From assembly GCA_027579435.1 (NCBI GenBank), contig JANBPK010001192.1, positions 1-64,000 of the forward strand: a stretch of 64,000 nt of DNA, given 5' to 3'. Positions 1 through 12,566 of this stretch are shown in pieces. Each line of letters opens with the position of its first letter. The stretch's first letter is position 1. A program made the position numbers and the translations under genes. This DNA is from Candolleomyces eurysporus (taxonomy: Eukaryota; Basidiomycota; Agaricomycetes; Agaricales; Psathyrellaceae). The notes under the pieces are model-generated. The model did no database searches and had not been told where the DNA came from. It worked only from the letters and a program-made list of their open reading frames with translations.

Positions 1-485
1 CGGTGATTGCGCGGCTCCAGATAGTATATATATTGGACTCTTTTAGCATAGTTTTCCCCCAGAGAATTACTGCTGTTTTATTTGTGTTTACTTTGCGTTT
101 GCAATCGACTGGATTTGTGACTTTTATCTCGCGCGGCGTGATACTAAGTTAAAGGAAAGATCAAAGCTATAAAGAAGTAACCTTAGGGTTAACTGTGTGA
201 TTATCGAGTACTCCTCGATTACTTGGAATTAGTGTGCACAAGAGAGAGAATCTGTAAATTCTTAATACTCTACACTACCCCCCATACTCGCACCCCCGAT
301 TTGGTACGGCACAACTACAAAGGTTTATACATACTGCTTATCTCGCACAGCTCAACTTAGAGTTGGTGTAGGTGTTAGGTTGTGTGTTTTAGTAGTCTCG
401 CCGTTCTCAATCACTTCAGCGGTGACTAGTCATAGCGGTAGTAGTAGTGTATTCTTTGCCTGTACAAGTGCTGAAATAGAATACC
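1..485. other. no recognisable gene; upstream of copia protease
   Basis: I find no gag, zinc knuckle or LTR here. The only copia LTR recognised in the window (12567-12927) has no second copy in this stretch, so the 5' LTR and gag of the outer element lie outside the window or were lost. A TAG at 477-479 closes the frame just before the protease region. The sequence CTGCGTGCAG ending near 500 could serve as a 3' splice site, but this is weak. Confidence 0.5.
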
Positions 486-3400
486 TTGTTCTGCGTGCAG
501 ATAAAGAAGAGTGATAACAGAGGATGGATCCTTGATTCTGGAGCAAGTCAACACTTCACCAATAATAGACAAGCTCTTGTTGATTATCAAATCATCGAGG
601 GAAAAGGGGTTACTACGGCAACCTCATCTATTGCAATAGAAGGCAAAGGAACTTGTTTCCTAGCTCTCTATATCGGTGAGAAAAAGTGTGTGATCTGTCT
701 CCACCCAGTCTTTCATGTCTCTAGCTTCAAGGAAAAACTCCTGTTGTGAGGATGGTTCCTTCAGAACGGTCATACAATGATGGGCGATCAATCTATGATC
801 ACTCTATTCAATGAGAATAACCAATTAAGTTTGGAGGCTAGACCATATTCTCATGGGCGGACCGTTTATAGGACTCTACCGGTGAATGCTAACCCGGTGG
901 ATCACTTCAACACCCACACGGTCGTGTATTCTGCTAAGTATGAAACTTGGCATCAGCGAATGGGACACCCCTCAGTGGATGTTCTCAGGAAAGCTTCAAA
1001 GTTCACGAAGAATTTCCCAAAGAATCTGGAGATTCCCAAAGAACCCGGACTTTGTTCCAGATGCGCGGAGGGAAAAATGACGTCAGCATCATTTCCTCCA
1101 AGCTCTACTTGAGCTAAGCATCTCTTTGAGAAAATTCATTCGGATCTTAAGGAATTCCTGATCAAATCGTATCATAAGTATAAATACTTCATCAGCTTCC
1201 TTGACGACTTCTCTTCATATTGTTGGATTACGCTGTTGAAGACCAAAGATGATGCTATCAAGTCATTTTGGCACTTTGTTGCCATGGTCAAGATGCAATT
1301 CAACTCCAATATCAAAGGTCTGATGACCGATTTTGGAGGAGAGTACAAGTCTCGTGCCTTTGATAATCTGCTCAAAGAGCTTGGCATCAAAGAGCTGGAC
1401 TCTGCGCCAAGGACTCCTCAACAGAACGGGAGAGCTGAACGATTGAACAGGACGATAATGGATAAAGCAGAAGCCATGCGGCACTACACTAGCATTCCAC
1501 AATCCTGGTGGGAATTCTCAGTGGAACATGCGGTACATGTTTACAATCGAACTCCAATTCAGAGATTAGATTTCAAAACGCCGTATGAACTTCTCTACAA
1601 AGAAGCTCCTGATGTATCACACTTACAAGTTTTCGGTTGCCTAGCATGGGTACCGGTCAGTCCTGAAAGCCGGCAGAATAAATTAAGTCCGAAGGCTAGG
1701 CCCATGATCTACTTAGGTAATCGAAAAGGGGTGAAAGGGTTCCTCTTTATGCGCATCGCAGATAATACGGTGCAAATAGGAACCAAGGCTATGTTTGATG
1801 AACAAGCCTTTCCCAAATCAAAAGATTTCAAGTTACCGAAATATACTTTGGTTAAAACTAAGGAATCACACGACAAGCCTAATGACGAGCCATCAGAATT
1901 CTCTGAGGAAGAGTCTTTCACCAGAACGCGAAAGAAAGACTTCTCTCGTCCCCATCATCAAAGAGATCAGTCACCTCCCTCCGACGGGACGGAGCCCACA
2001 GACGATCCGCCTGAACGGCAAGCCGAGATACCCGAGGATAGACCTCAGGGGGAGCCTAGATGCTCTGGCCGCCAGGTAAAACCTCCAACTCAACCAGGAA
2101 ACGTCTACGGTGAATTGAAAGCACCCACGCAAATATTGCGTGAGGTATCAGGGGAAAAAANTGTGGTCTAAGGCAATTGGGGAGGAGCCGAAATCAGCTC
2201 CCAAACCTAAGCAGAAACAAAAGGGGAACCCCAGCCCGAGTTCTGCACCACCGCTTCCAGAGAATGTACCTCTCCCCGAGATACCTGAAGGCGAAGTTGA
2301 TGACACATTAGATTCCAGTACGGATCACTCTAATCTGAGTGAAAGTACAGGGTGGGCTTCCTCTGATGAAGAAAGAGAACTCTCAAGGAAAGAGATTATC
2401 GATCTCTATGGCCCAAAGAAATGGAATCGACATGTACGGAGGATAAAGTGGAGTAAGCAGAAAGAGCAGCAGAAAGCTACTGTTGCTGATCTGTGCCACG
2501 ATGGGGGAGAAGATTTTGCCAATTTTCTGCTAGCCCAGGCAGTTCCAGAAATGGATTCTGGCAAACTTCCGAACAAAAGTCCATGCAATTGGACCTTTCA
2601 AGATTTACAACGGCTACCTGAAGCCAAAAGAAGAGAATGGAGAAAGGCAATGTCTGAAGAAATTGATGCTCTCAAAGGACGCCAGGTCTTCGAACTCGTC
2701 GAACTCCCACATGGGAGAAAGGCAATCAAAGGCAGATGGGTCTTTGATATTAAGTCCGATGGATGTAAAAGGGCCCGATATGTTGCCAAAGGGTTCTCTC
2801 AGATCGAGGGAATAGATTTTGAAGTGTTATTCTCACCTGTTGTCAGGTATGAGAGTGTTCATTTTGTCTTTGCGCTTGCTGCCATCCACGGATGGTACAT
2901 GACAGCGGTTGATGTAAAAACGGCATTTCTCTATGGGAAGCTTGACGAAGAAATCTATATGGAACAACCCGAAGGCTTCCATCACAAGGGCCAGGAACGG
3001 AAAGTCTACCGTCTCCGTTGGGCCATTTATGGCCTCAAGCAAGCCGCTTGTGCGTGGTGGCAAGAGCCTAAACAGTCTGTGAAGAAAATGGGCTTTGTGC
3101 GCCTCAACGCAGACTCCGGGATATTCATATTCCACTCTAAGCAAGGAGTTGTCATCCTCATTGCATATGTGGATGATATAATCTTCTTTGGGAAGAAAGC
3201 TCTTGCTGATGAGAAAAAGGCTGAGTTTATGCTCAAATGGGAATGCCGACCGAGTTTCTAAGCATGCGCATCAAAATAGATGGAGATAAGATTAGTCTTG
3301 ATCAAACTGTCTATCTTGAGAAGGTTCTAGAATGCTTTGGCATGACCAATGCTAAAGCGGCAAGAACTCCCATGGTTGAAGGGTATTACCCTTCAAAGCA

Positions 3401-3743
3401 TACAGGACCAAACAACTTGATGCTAACGCGCAAGTATCAATCAGTGATCGGATCCTTGCTCTATTTGATGCTAGGAACACGACCCGATATTGCCTACGCT
3501 GTTACCAAAATGGCACAGCATTGCACCAACCCGACCAAAGAGCATCTGTCAAAGGTGCTCTACATTATGAAATACCTGGCGGGTACACAAAACTATTCAT
3601 TAGTTTACAAAGGACGCAAGGGCATGGCCTTCGGCCTCAAGTCTTATACCAATGCTGATTACGCCCAGGATCCTATGCACAGGCTCTCCCAGACGGGCAA
3701 TTTAGTCCTCCTCGCGAGCGGTGCGATTTCTTGGAAATCCTTC
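486..3743 (+). pseudogene. copia pol, N-terminal part (PR, INT, RT, start of RNase H), broken
   Basis: The protease motif DSGASQH lies near 537-557. The pre-integrase zinc region (HQRMGH and CSRCAEGK) spans about 950-1080. The integrase core runs about 1140-1560, with its acidic residues in HSDL, MTDFGGEY and PQQNGRAER. Reverse transcriptase covers about 2590-3260 and has an intact YVDDI motif. The RNase H domain starts about 3640 and stops at the gypsy insertion. Lesions seen are an in-frame TGA at 747-749, a TGA at 1110-1112 that fits a CGA change, an N at 2161 that shifts the frame, and a one-base frameshift near 3235. Translation would have been as a single gag-pol polyprotein in the intact family. 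Confidence 0.9.
3739..3743. repeat. target site duplication of the gypsy element (left copy)
   Basis: CCTTC immediately precedes the TG of the 5' LTR. The same five bases (12153-12157) immediately follow the CA of the 3' LTR. Five bp is the usual duplication length for Ty3/gypsy integrases. Removing one copy plus the element leaves the copia RNase H reading frame continuous. Confidence 0.93.
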
Positions 3744-3982
3744 TGTAACGAAGTTCCACAGCTCATCCTTACATACGGACCCATATTACGATCACATGAC
3801 GGATGCTCCCATATATATATTACTTAGACGCGACTCTTGCTGGATCACCTTTCTTCCTTCCTTCGTCTCTGCGTCTCCTCAGTCCTGTATCATCTCGANG
3901 ATCTCCCCCCGAATACACGTCGATCTAACGTACCTTGTTTGTGAGTATCATTTAGTGTAGCCGTCGTGAGAGACAGCTTCCA
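3744..3982 (+). repeat. 5' LTR of gypsy element
   Basis: Begins TGTAACGAAG and ends CTTCCA. It matches 11915-12152 except for three substitutions and an extra N at 3899. No clear tRNA primer-binding site follows the LTR; the next bases are a T-rich run. Confidence 0.95.
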
Positions 3983-4287
3983 CTTTTTTTTACGTTCCAA
4001 TCAACGTGTACCCCCCTATCATTCTTCATTCCCTTTTGGTGAACGGCGAGCTTGCCAATCACTCATTTTTACCACATCGCCCTTAACGATATCTGTTTTA
4101 ACCAAATTGCCATTGGGCGATCCTCGTTATTTTGCTTCCGTACCCTCGCTTAAGGCAAATAGGACCGAATACCATGGGTAGAACACCATTAGGGTTCTTC
4201 CCCACTGCCTTACCGTTACCGTACCGCTTTCGCTATATCCCACAACCGGAGCGTCCCGCTAATCTTCTCGCGAAGATACTAGCTAAG

Positions 4288-7200
4288 ATGGCCCCGAACA
4301 CCCGCCAATCAGCTAGGAATGGAACCGCTGAACCGAACACGGTCCTTGCTGGTGATGCCATCGACGCTGAGCCTCAAGGAGCACCGTCACTGTCTGGCAA
4401 AGACTCGCCTTTAACCGATGTGTCGGGTGACAAGGAAACTGTTGATATCCTTCCCGATCCCCAAATCATTCCTCCTGCCAGTCCCCCCAACAAATCAGAT
4501 TTATCCTCCTCTGACTACGAATCTTCATCTGGCTCCGATTCTGACGATTGTATTGCCCAGACTATTCCAATGGGCAACTCCGACATCGCCACTATCACCA
4601 TCAGCAGACATGGAAAACGTCCTAGCGTCTCATCGGGCACATTAACTCCTGCCGTTCTGCTCGAATTCACTCAGTACTGTCGCAGTTACTTCGACGAGAA
4701 GGACATTCCTGAGGATGGACCATCAGGAAATGAGGGAGACCCTTTTTTTTCCCAGGTAAACTTGATCACATGCAATAACACTGGTATGCGTTTTAAGCCT
4801 TGTTCAGCACTTTATATGATGTTGAAACCAAGCTCAAGAGCTCCCAAGGTGACCGTACTGCCACAGACTTTAAAATTAACTGAAATTAAGGCTTCCGTTT
4901 GTAATCTAATTATCATGACTTAACCACTGAATGCCAAGTTCCCCATGTCTTCACAGAGTTTCCAATAATTTTGTCTCTTGACAACGAGTTCCAAGTACGA
5001 TATTTAGCTTACAATCACATTATTCATGACTACCAAGTTGCGTAAGTCCTACCAATGTGAGCGGACTGCTATGTGCTTGACAATCAACTGCACGTAGGTC
5101 CCCAGTTTGTCACCACATTATCATGGCCTTCCCACCTCACGCCAAGTGGCGTAAGTCTTCGCAAAGTCTGCAATCATTTCTTTTCTCGACAATCAGCTGT
5201 AGGCATGACACTCAGCTTACAAACGAGCTCTAAGGTTCATGCCACCGACTGTTGTCTTAGTCAATTCTTGCGAGAGTCCATAAAGACTACAGTCCATGAT
5301 CTTTGAGTACGACAACGACAATCAGGTTATAATTTAGTTACGGTGCGGGTATCAGCAATAGATATATCAAATAGTTCATAATCATGAGATCAATGCGACA
5401 ACTGATTACTCGTCCTGACCCATTGAACAGTATGTAAGTTTGCCCTGGTTACCGTCATCTGAGCTTGGTAGGCACAAAGCTTGTCATAGGCAGTACGTAG
5501 CAAGGAAAGCAAGATTCAGGAGATTTGATAGTTGTAAACTCATACTTGTATTGGCTAAAAAGGAGACGTACACGTAGGGGATATCAGTGTTCATATGATA
5601 GGACTAGTTGGTCAGAAATACTGTTATCCTGCGCTATTGCAGCTGCTGATATTTCCAAAGACGTATCTTTCCTGCGGCTACACACACTACACGCATTCCT
5701 CCTCAGAACAGCACTCTCAGCTTGATCAAGGCCAGACGTGCAGTGCTCAAGAAGCAATCCCTCAATCGTGCTAATGGTGGAACTCAGCAGTAGAAGCCCT
5801 CATACCTAAACTCTCTCTCTTTTCGTCTTTTCTATTTCTTTTTTTTTTGTAAAGTTGCTGGCAGTCTTGTAATCCAATACCATCTTCCTATGAAAATCGT
5901 GACGTCCAAATTCACCAAAGAAAAGGATGGATTTTGGGGCCTACAGTGGCTGCTCGTGAGATGAAGTAGATCATAGTTTGAAGTCCGTTCGATCCGAGGA
6001 TTAATTCACTTTATGCCATCCTTTACCAACTTGTCCCATAAGTACTCAACTGATCGAGAGTAATCACGCTTCTACGACTTGTCATTTTTGTCTGGCATAT
6101 ACACGTCACAACCCAATATATTTTTCTTAGAGATGTGATCGGTTACCAGAACCACCACGCGTTCATATCTGGGGGCGGCATATCGCAAAACCCACACTTG
6201 TGCAGTCGCTCAGTTCCGCCAGCCTTTCGCATTCCAAAACGCAATATCGCCTGTACAAAGGTGGCGCTGTTTACCACCTTCATCAGCGATCCGCCTATAG
6301 TCATGAAATATCATCGGACTCGTCATTGTTCAGCTGTTCAGTCCCCCAATTCAGCCACGTAAGGTAATACGTTCTCGTCAATGAAACTGCGAACAAGTTA
6401 ATAACCATTCTGTACTATGTATTCACTGACCTAATACCTTGTAACGATACATGTTGCAAGTTACTACAACACTTGCTGAGCTTTTAGTCATCACAAAGAC
6501 CAAAACCTCTTGTATTGCTTTATAGCACTTACGACGACTCTCAGTGTTGAAAGGCGTTCAGCGAGTATAGTCGTTCATAAGGACTTATCAGGTGTCACAA
6601 CATGCTAGTCATTGAGCCCTTCACAAGTCGTAAAGTCCCTTATAATACTAGGTGAATCTTACACAGGGTGGCAAGTGTCCAACTGCTGTAGAGCTGATCA
6701 GATGCAACGCCCCATCCAACTCTTTGAATACTTGACCAGAAGCAAAATTACGGCCCACATTGCGACCAATGCAAGTGCTACAGCTGAATATATGGAGTGA
6801 CATTGATTAGGCGGTACATAAGTTAACCCCAGACTCAAAGCCTTGAGAAAGCGTTATCAACAACATCAATACTGGAGATTTGATCATATCTGCAAGCGCT
6901 GTAAGGCACAATGGTGATTACAATATCAATAAGAAATCTAGAGTTTGGGCCAGTCATCAGCCCTCAACCTCCTTAAATACAGTTATCATTCCATATGCAA
7001 GTCTTACAGACTTTTTACATGTTATCGAGCTTTATGCTTTTATCTAATTCCAAATAACCCCTTGTAGGAGTCGCACCGAATCCCTGATGACGGGTCGCGA
7101 GGCCTGTTCTCTTCTGTTTCAAGGATGTCCGCATCTCAACGTATGTTTCAGCCAACCAGTCGGTACTGGGCGCACTGCCATTCGACGACTTCCTTAAACG

Positions 7201-8428
7201 TATTCGCGACAATTTCCTACCGCATGACTGGGCCGACAGCTTGCGAGCCGACATCTTCCGTGCCAATCAGGGGAAAGATCAACCGTGGAGGGACTATGCA
7301 AACAAGGTGGCTCGTGACAATGCTCTCCTTACCTTATCGGATGACGGCGCCTTGCCTGAATCCAGGATTATGGAGCAGCTCAAGTCAAACATGTCCGACC
7401 ACCTGCGTTCGAAGCTCCGACCCATCACCATTCCCAAAACGATCCAGATTAGTGGCGAAGAAGTTCCGATCCCTCTACTCCAGTGGACCGAGTTCATCGT
7501 GCGCTACGACGACGATCTTCGCTTCGAACTTAAACGAGCGCGGGAGATTGCTGACGACGTTCACTGTAACGCTAAGCGCCAAAACACCGGCTCCTCCTCC
7601 TCCTCCTCCAACGACCGTCGTTCTCGTCCTACCGGTTCTGCTCCCAAAGCCGGACGCCTCCCAGCGCTCACCGAAAACGAAATCAAACTGTTGAACGATC
7701 ATCAAGGCTGTCGGAAGTGCTGCGAATTCTATGCGGGCCACTACTCGAAGACGTGCACCGGGAGCTTCCCTTCGGCCGCCGACTATGCGGAGCTGACATT
7801 GGCTAAGGCCTTGTCGGCCAAGAAGAAGCTCAACGCCAAGGGTTCAGCCTCGACGACTGTTCGTACTGCTGTTGTTACCACCCTCCCAGATTCCGACGAT
7901 GAGGAACCGGTTGTCACCGCTGCTGCCGTCAATACCGTCACGCTGAAGAGAAACCGTGTTCATTTGCCAGCCCGCAAGGAATTGTTGGGCCGATGGGATG
8001 TTACCGGGCAGCTGTACAACGATGTGAGTAGTCCGGTTCCAGTCAAGAATTTATACTGGGATGCTCATGTCTTTGGTGTCGACGAATTCCCCACTCTGGT
8101 CACTACGATGCTGGACAATGGAGCAGGATTGACTTTAATTGACGACAGCTGGGCGGATAGGCTTGGCCTCCAACGGTTTCCCTTGCGCAACCCTCCCACC
8201 ATCGGCGCTGCCTTCACTTCTAACGCCTCCGCCGTTCCTTCTCACTTTGTACGCCTTTCTGTCACTTCTGTGGACCACGCATGGACATCTTCAGTAGTAA
8301 ATGCAGTAGTTGTTGAAAATCTCTGTGTGCCTATCCTCCTGGGTCTACTTTTCTTGTTGATAATAATATTGTGGTTGACCATGCCGCCCATACTGCAATT
8401 GCGAAGACTGAGAGTTACAATCTCCTGA
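4288..8428 (+). pseudogene. gypsy gag and protease, interrupted
   Basis: The likely start is the ATG at 4288 (protein begins MAPNTRQSAR). An acidic, serine-rich N-terminal stretch leads into a capsid-like segment near LLEFTQYCRSYFDEKD. The frame is then lost, and the capsid homology (FDDFLKRIRDNFLPHDW) resumes about 7170. A CCHC-like knuckle (CRKC, then H and C) lies near 7710-7757. The aspartic protease motif appears as DNGAG near 8114. A one-base deletion at about 8356 shifts the frame so that the end of the protease is out of frame with reverse transcriptase. Gag would package RNA in a cytoplasmic particle; this copy cannot make a full-length product. Confidence 0.85.
4719..7079. other. 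about 2.3 kb non-coding stretch inside gypsy gag
   Basis: No ORF here resembles a known protein. The stretch is AT-rich and carries loosely repeated phrases such as GACAATCA and CTTACAA between about 4980 and 5330. It starts close to a good 5' splice site (CAG|GTAAAC at 4754-4762). It ends close to possible 3' sites (TTGTAG at 7063-7068, or the pyrimidine-rich TTTCAAG near 7120). The flanks 4705-4718 and 7080-7093 match at 11 of 14 positions, so an old insertion with target duplication is an alternative to an intron. I cannot decide between the two. Confidence 0.5.
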
Positions 8429-11400
8429 CTGGCCTCAAACGGTCTCCTCTAAATTGGTTGACTGCCCTCCTGGCTAGTCGACAAAAGAATACACCGCGCT
8501 CACGAATTCTGCAACTCAGGAACGACTGGGCAAACATGTTAACAGAACTCCTGCAACGGACCACACATCGCCGTTTGGCGCTTCGGGGTTTGAGTGACTC
8601 TCGCTGTGTCAATGCTGCCATTGCGGCTGTGAACAAAATTGTACAAGATAGAGCAGCCGCCGTGCAGCGAGCTGAACTGGAACAGCAACTTCTGAAGGAG
8701 TACGAGGATGTATTCTCCCCACCGTCCTCCGTAACTGACTTGCCTTCTGATGTACATGTGAGGATACGGCTCAAGGATCCTAATTGGTCCATGCCGTCAC
8801 GCACCTATAGCTGCCCTCGCAAGTACAGGGACAAATGGAAAGAACTTATCGAAGAACACCTAGCGGCGGGTCGTATTCGCCCGTCCTCGTCCCCGTTTGC
8901 TTCCCCTTCTTTTGTGATCCCAAAGGCAGATCCCACTGCAAAACCGCGCTGGGTCAATGACTACCGGGTATTGAACGCGAACACTGTCCCTGACCGATAT
9001 CCACTGCCTCGGGTTGACGACATCCTCACTGATATCGCATGCGGAAAAATATTCTCAGTGTTTGACATGACGAATGCATTTTTTCAGACACGCATGCATC
9101 CAGATGATGTGGAACTGACAGCTGTCAGCACGCCGTGGGGCTCCTTCGACTGGCTGGTAATGCTGATGGGCTTGCGCAATGCTCCCTCTATCCACCAGCG
9201 GCGCATTGCCCGCACGCTCGCCCCGTTCCTCGGCAAATTTGTCCATGTCTACCTTGACAACATCGTCATCTTCTCAGACTCTGTTGAGGAACACGTACAG
9301 CATCTACATGCAATTTTGAGTGCTCTCTGAGAGCACAGACTGTCCTTGAACCCAAAGAAGACATGCCTCTTCCGGGACGAGATCCAATTCCTTGGGCATA
9401 CTATTTCAGCGGAGGGTGTGCGACCGGATGGGCAGAAAATCGAGAAGATCAAACACTGGCCGGTTCCTAAGTCAGCGACCGAGGTCCGCCGTTTTCTGGG
9501 TCTTGTTCGGTACCTGGCGAACTTTTTACCGAACCTCGCAACACACTCCGAAGTCCTGTTCCGTCTGACAACAAAGGATTGTGATTCTGAATTTCCAGAA
9601 TGGACCCCTGATCACCAGAAAGCGTTTGACGGAATCAAGGAACTTGTGATAGGTGCTGAATGTCTGACAACAATTGACCATGAGAACCCGGGCGCTAACA
9701 AGATCTACATCACTACGGATGCATCCAACACTCGCTCTGGTGCTATGTTGTCCTTTGGACCTTCCTGGGAGACGGCTAGGCCTGTGGCTTTTGACTCCGC
9801 GCCATTTAAGGGAGCCCAATTGCACTATCCCATCCACGAAAAGGAGATGCTAGCTGTCATGCGCGCTCTCGTGAAATGGCAATCAGATCTGATTGGGGAA
9901 CCGTTCTTCATTTACACCGACCACCGTACCTTGGAGAACTTTGATAATCAAAAGGATTTGTCTGGCCGTCAGCAGCGTTGGATGGAATATCTCTCCCAAT
10001 TTGATGGGAAGTTTGTGTATGTTAAAGGGGCTGACAACACGGTTGCCGATGCCCTGTCACGGACAGAATTGGTTGATAGCAGCAACCTCGCCGAGCAAAT
10101 TGCCGCAGAGTTTGACCTCTGGGATGACCGTGCTGTTTCAGACGTACGACTGTTGAGGCCGTCGGCTGAATCCCCATTAATGGCAACAGCAGTTATCCGT
10201 GATTGCATCTCTGCGCCCTGCGACACTTCCGTTTCACTGGCCGCCACAGTTGTGGACAACCGCAAGTCAATCAGGCTGTCAGTCAATGATGAGTTTATTC
10301 AGAAAATGGTCCACGGATACACAGTAGACCCATGGTGTCAAAAACTAGCTGACGCCGCTGAAGGGATACAGAACCTGTGTAGTCGGGATGGCTTATGGTA
10401 CTTAAACAACCGCCTATTGGTCCCCGACGCCCCCGGCCTACGCGAAACTGTTTTCCAGATGGCGCATGACGCGCTAGGTCACTTCGGTTTCCAGAAGGCG
10501 TACGAAGCATTGCATGATGATTTTTATTGGCCGAACATGCGCCGTGACTTGGAGCAAGGTTATATTGCCGGATGTGAGCCGTGCCAGAGGAACAAGTCAC
10601 CCACTGTGTGTCCAACCGGCCCACTACATCCCTTGCCTGTCCCAGATGCACGTTTTACGTCGGTTGCGATCGATTTTGTAGGACCACTGCCTGTTGATAG
10701 GGGGTTGGACTGTGTGGTCACGATGACTGATCGCATGGGCGCCGATATTAAACTCGTACCGTGCAAGTCCACCATGACTGCACAAGAATTTGCTGAGATA
10801 TTCTTTGATCATTGGTACTGCGACAACGGGTTACCCCTCGAAATTGTGTCGGACCGTGATAAACTGTTCACCTCGAAATTCTGGAGAACCCTCCATACGT
10901 TAACAGGTGTGAAACTGAAAATGTCTTCGGCATTCCACCCACAAACCGACGGCTCTAGTGAACGTACAAATAAGACTGTAATTCAGGCTTTACGCTACCA
11001 TGTTGAACGGGATCAGAAGGGTTGGGTTAGAGCCCTCCCCAAGGTCCGCTTTGACATCATGAATTCAGTTAACAGCTCGACTGGATTTTCGCCCTTCCAG
11101 CTTAAGTCCGGCTTTTCTCCTTGCATCATTCCCCCATTTTCCCTCAGCAATAACCCAATTCCTCCCTCTTCCGAACTCGACTTGGCACTCGCGACACTTG
11201 AACGTTTACATGTAGACGTTCTCGAGGCCCAAGACAACCTCCATCGTGCGAAGATCAACCAGGCTAAGGCAACAAACAAGCACAGGAGCCTGGACCCTCA
11301 TTTCCAGGTTGGCGATAAAGTGTTACTGTGCACAAAAAACCGGCGAAGGGAATACTTGGCTGGCGACGCACGAAGAACCGCTAAGTTCATACCTAGATTT

Positions 11401-11766
11401 GACGGCCCTTATAGTGTGGTGAAAGCTGTTACTGATACCTCCTCATATACCCTAGACCTGCCTGCGTCATCAAACATCTTCCCTACTTTCCATGTCTCCC
11501 AGCTTAAACGTTTCGTTCCCAACGACTCGCAGAACTACCCCTCACGAGAACATGCACGCCCTGGTCCCATCATGACATCGGAAGGTGCCGAAGAATGGTG
11601 GATCGACAAGATCATCGATTCACGACGACGAGGTAGAGGATGGCGTTATCTTGTGAGGTGGAGAGGTTATGGCCCTGAAGACGATGAATGGCTGCCCGGA
11701 AAAGACCTTGAAGAGTGCGAAGCCTTGGATATTTGGCAAGCGGCCCACCCCCAGGACTATGTATAA
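8371..11766 (+). pseudogene. gypsy pol: RT, RNase H, integrase, chromodomain; one in-frame stop
   Basis: Reverse transcriptase covers about 8760-9330. Its catalytic box reads YLDN (9250-9261), with Asn in place of the second Asp of YxDD. A TGA at 9328-9330 then interrupts a frame that stays open on both sides (SAL*EHRLSL). RNase H (9640-10060) has the ITTDAS and YTDH motifs. Integrase (about 10450-11100) has an HHCC zinc finger (HDALGH, CEPCQ) and the D, D, E residues in IDFVGP, SDRDKLF and TDGSSER. A C-terminal chromodomain (about 11580-11750, WRYLVRWRGYGPEDDEW) would tether integration to modified histone in active members. Confidence 0.92.
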
Positions 11767-11914
11767 TTCTTCACTTTCTTCTTCGGCCAGCCGGTAGCTT
11801 TTGTCCCACTGGGTTTTGATGCACCCGTGCTGAGCATTTTAGTGTTATTGTCTCTTTTCTCTCTCTAATTTTTTCAGTTGAATGTTTCTCTCTTTTTTTT
11901 CACGACGGGAGTAG

Positions 11915-12152
11915 TGTAACGAAGTTCCACAGCTCATCCTTACATACGGACCCATATTACGATCACATGACGGATGCTCCCATATATATATTACTTAGAC
12001 GCGACTCTTGCTGGATCACCTTTCTTCTTTCCTTCGTCTCTGCGTCTCCTCAGTCCTGTATCATCTCGAGATCTCCCCCCGGATACACGTCGATCTAACG
12101 TACCTTGTTTGTGAGTATCATTTAGTGTAGCCGTCGTGAGAGACGGCTTCCA
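11915..12152 (+). repeat. 3' LTR of gypsy element
   Basis: Begins TGTAACGAAG, ends CTTCCA and pairs with 3744-3982. The short purine stretch CGGGAGTAG directly upstream is the best candidate polypurine tract. Confidence 0.95.
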
Positions 12153-12157
12153 CCTTC
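12153..12157. repeat. target site duplication of the gypsy element (right copy)
   Basis: CCTTC, identical to 3739-3743. The copia RNase H codons resume directly here. Confidence 0.93.
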
Positions 12158-12517
12158 ACCCAAAAATCGATAGCTACGTCATCAACAGAAGCCGAGTATA
12201 TGGCCCTGTTTGATTGTGCGAAGCAGGTCGCATGGCTTCGGCTACTATTGGGAGAGTTAAGATTACCAATGAAAGCTCCCACACCGATCTACATTGATAA
12301 TCAGGGCGCTATTTTTAACACCTTGAATCCAGTAATGGAAAAGCGCACAAAACATATTGAAGTGCGTTATCACAAGATCAGGGAGTATGTAGAAGAAAAG
12401 CGAGTGTGCTTATTCTACATTCCGACCGACAAAAACCCAGCAGATATTTTTGCTAAACCCCTTGGACGGGTTAAGTTTGAAACATTCTGCAAGTCATTAG
12501 GCTTGGTATTTCACTAA
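12158..12517 (+). pseudogene. copia RNase H, C-terminal part
   Basis: The frame starting after the duplication reads TQKSIATSSTEAEYMAL, the standard copia RNase H motif. It continues with YIDNQGAI and the terminal HIEVRYHKIRE and NPADIFAKPL blocks, and stops at 12515-12517. It is the severed end of the polyprotein that begins at 486. It has no start codon of its own and is not a separate gene. Confidence 0.92.
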
Positions 12518-12566
12518 GCATAATTGGCGCTTAACTATTCTCTGTGGAATGAAACGCAAAGGGGAG

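Larger units (their letters stand above)
3744..12152 (+). mobile_element. Ty3/gypsy LTR retrotransposon (chromovirus), nested in copia RNase H
   Basis: This is an 8409-bp element with direct LTRs of 239 and 238 bp (TG...CA ends), a 5-bp target duplication and the gene order gag-PR-RT-RH-INT-chromodomain, which marks the chromovirus branch of Metaviridae. The two LTRs differ by three substitutions plus one N, about 98.7% identity, so insertion is recent. The coding region is nevertheless broken: gag contains about 2.3 kb of non-coding sequence, a one-base frameshift lies at about 8356, and a TGA interrupts pol at 9328-9330. It may have moved by trans-complementation or already carried the defects. 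Confidence 0.95.

Noticed and set aside
10295..10812. Minus-strand ORFs over the gypsy integrase
   Set aside because: Shadow frames of pol, with no start context or homology.
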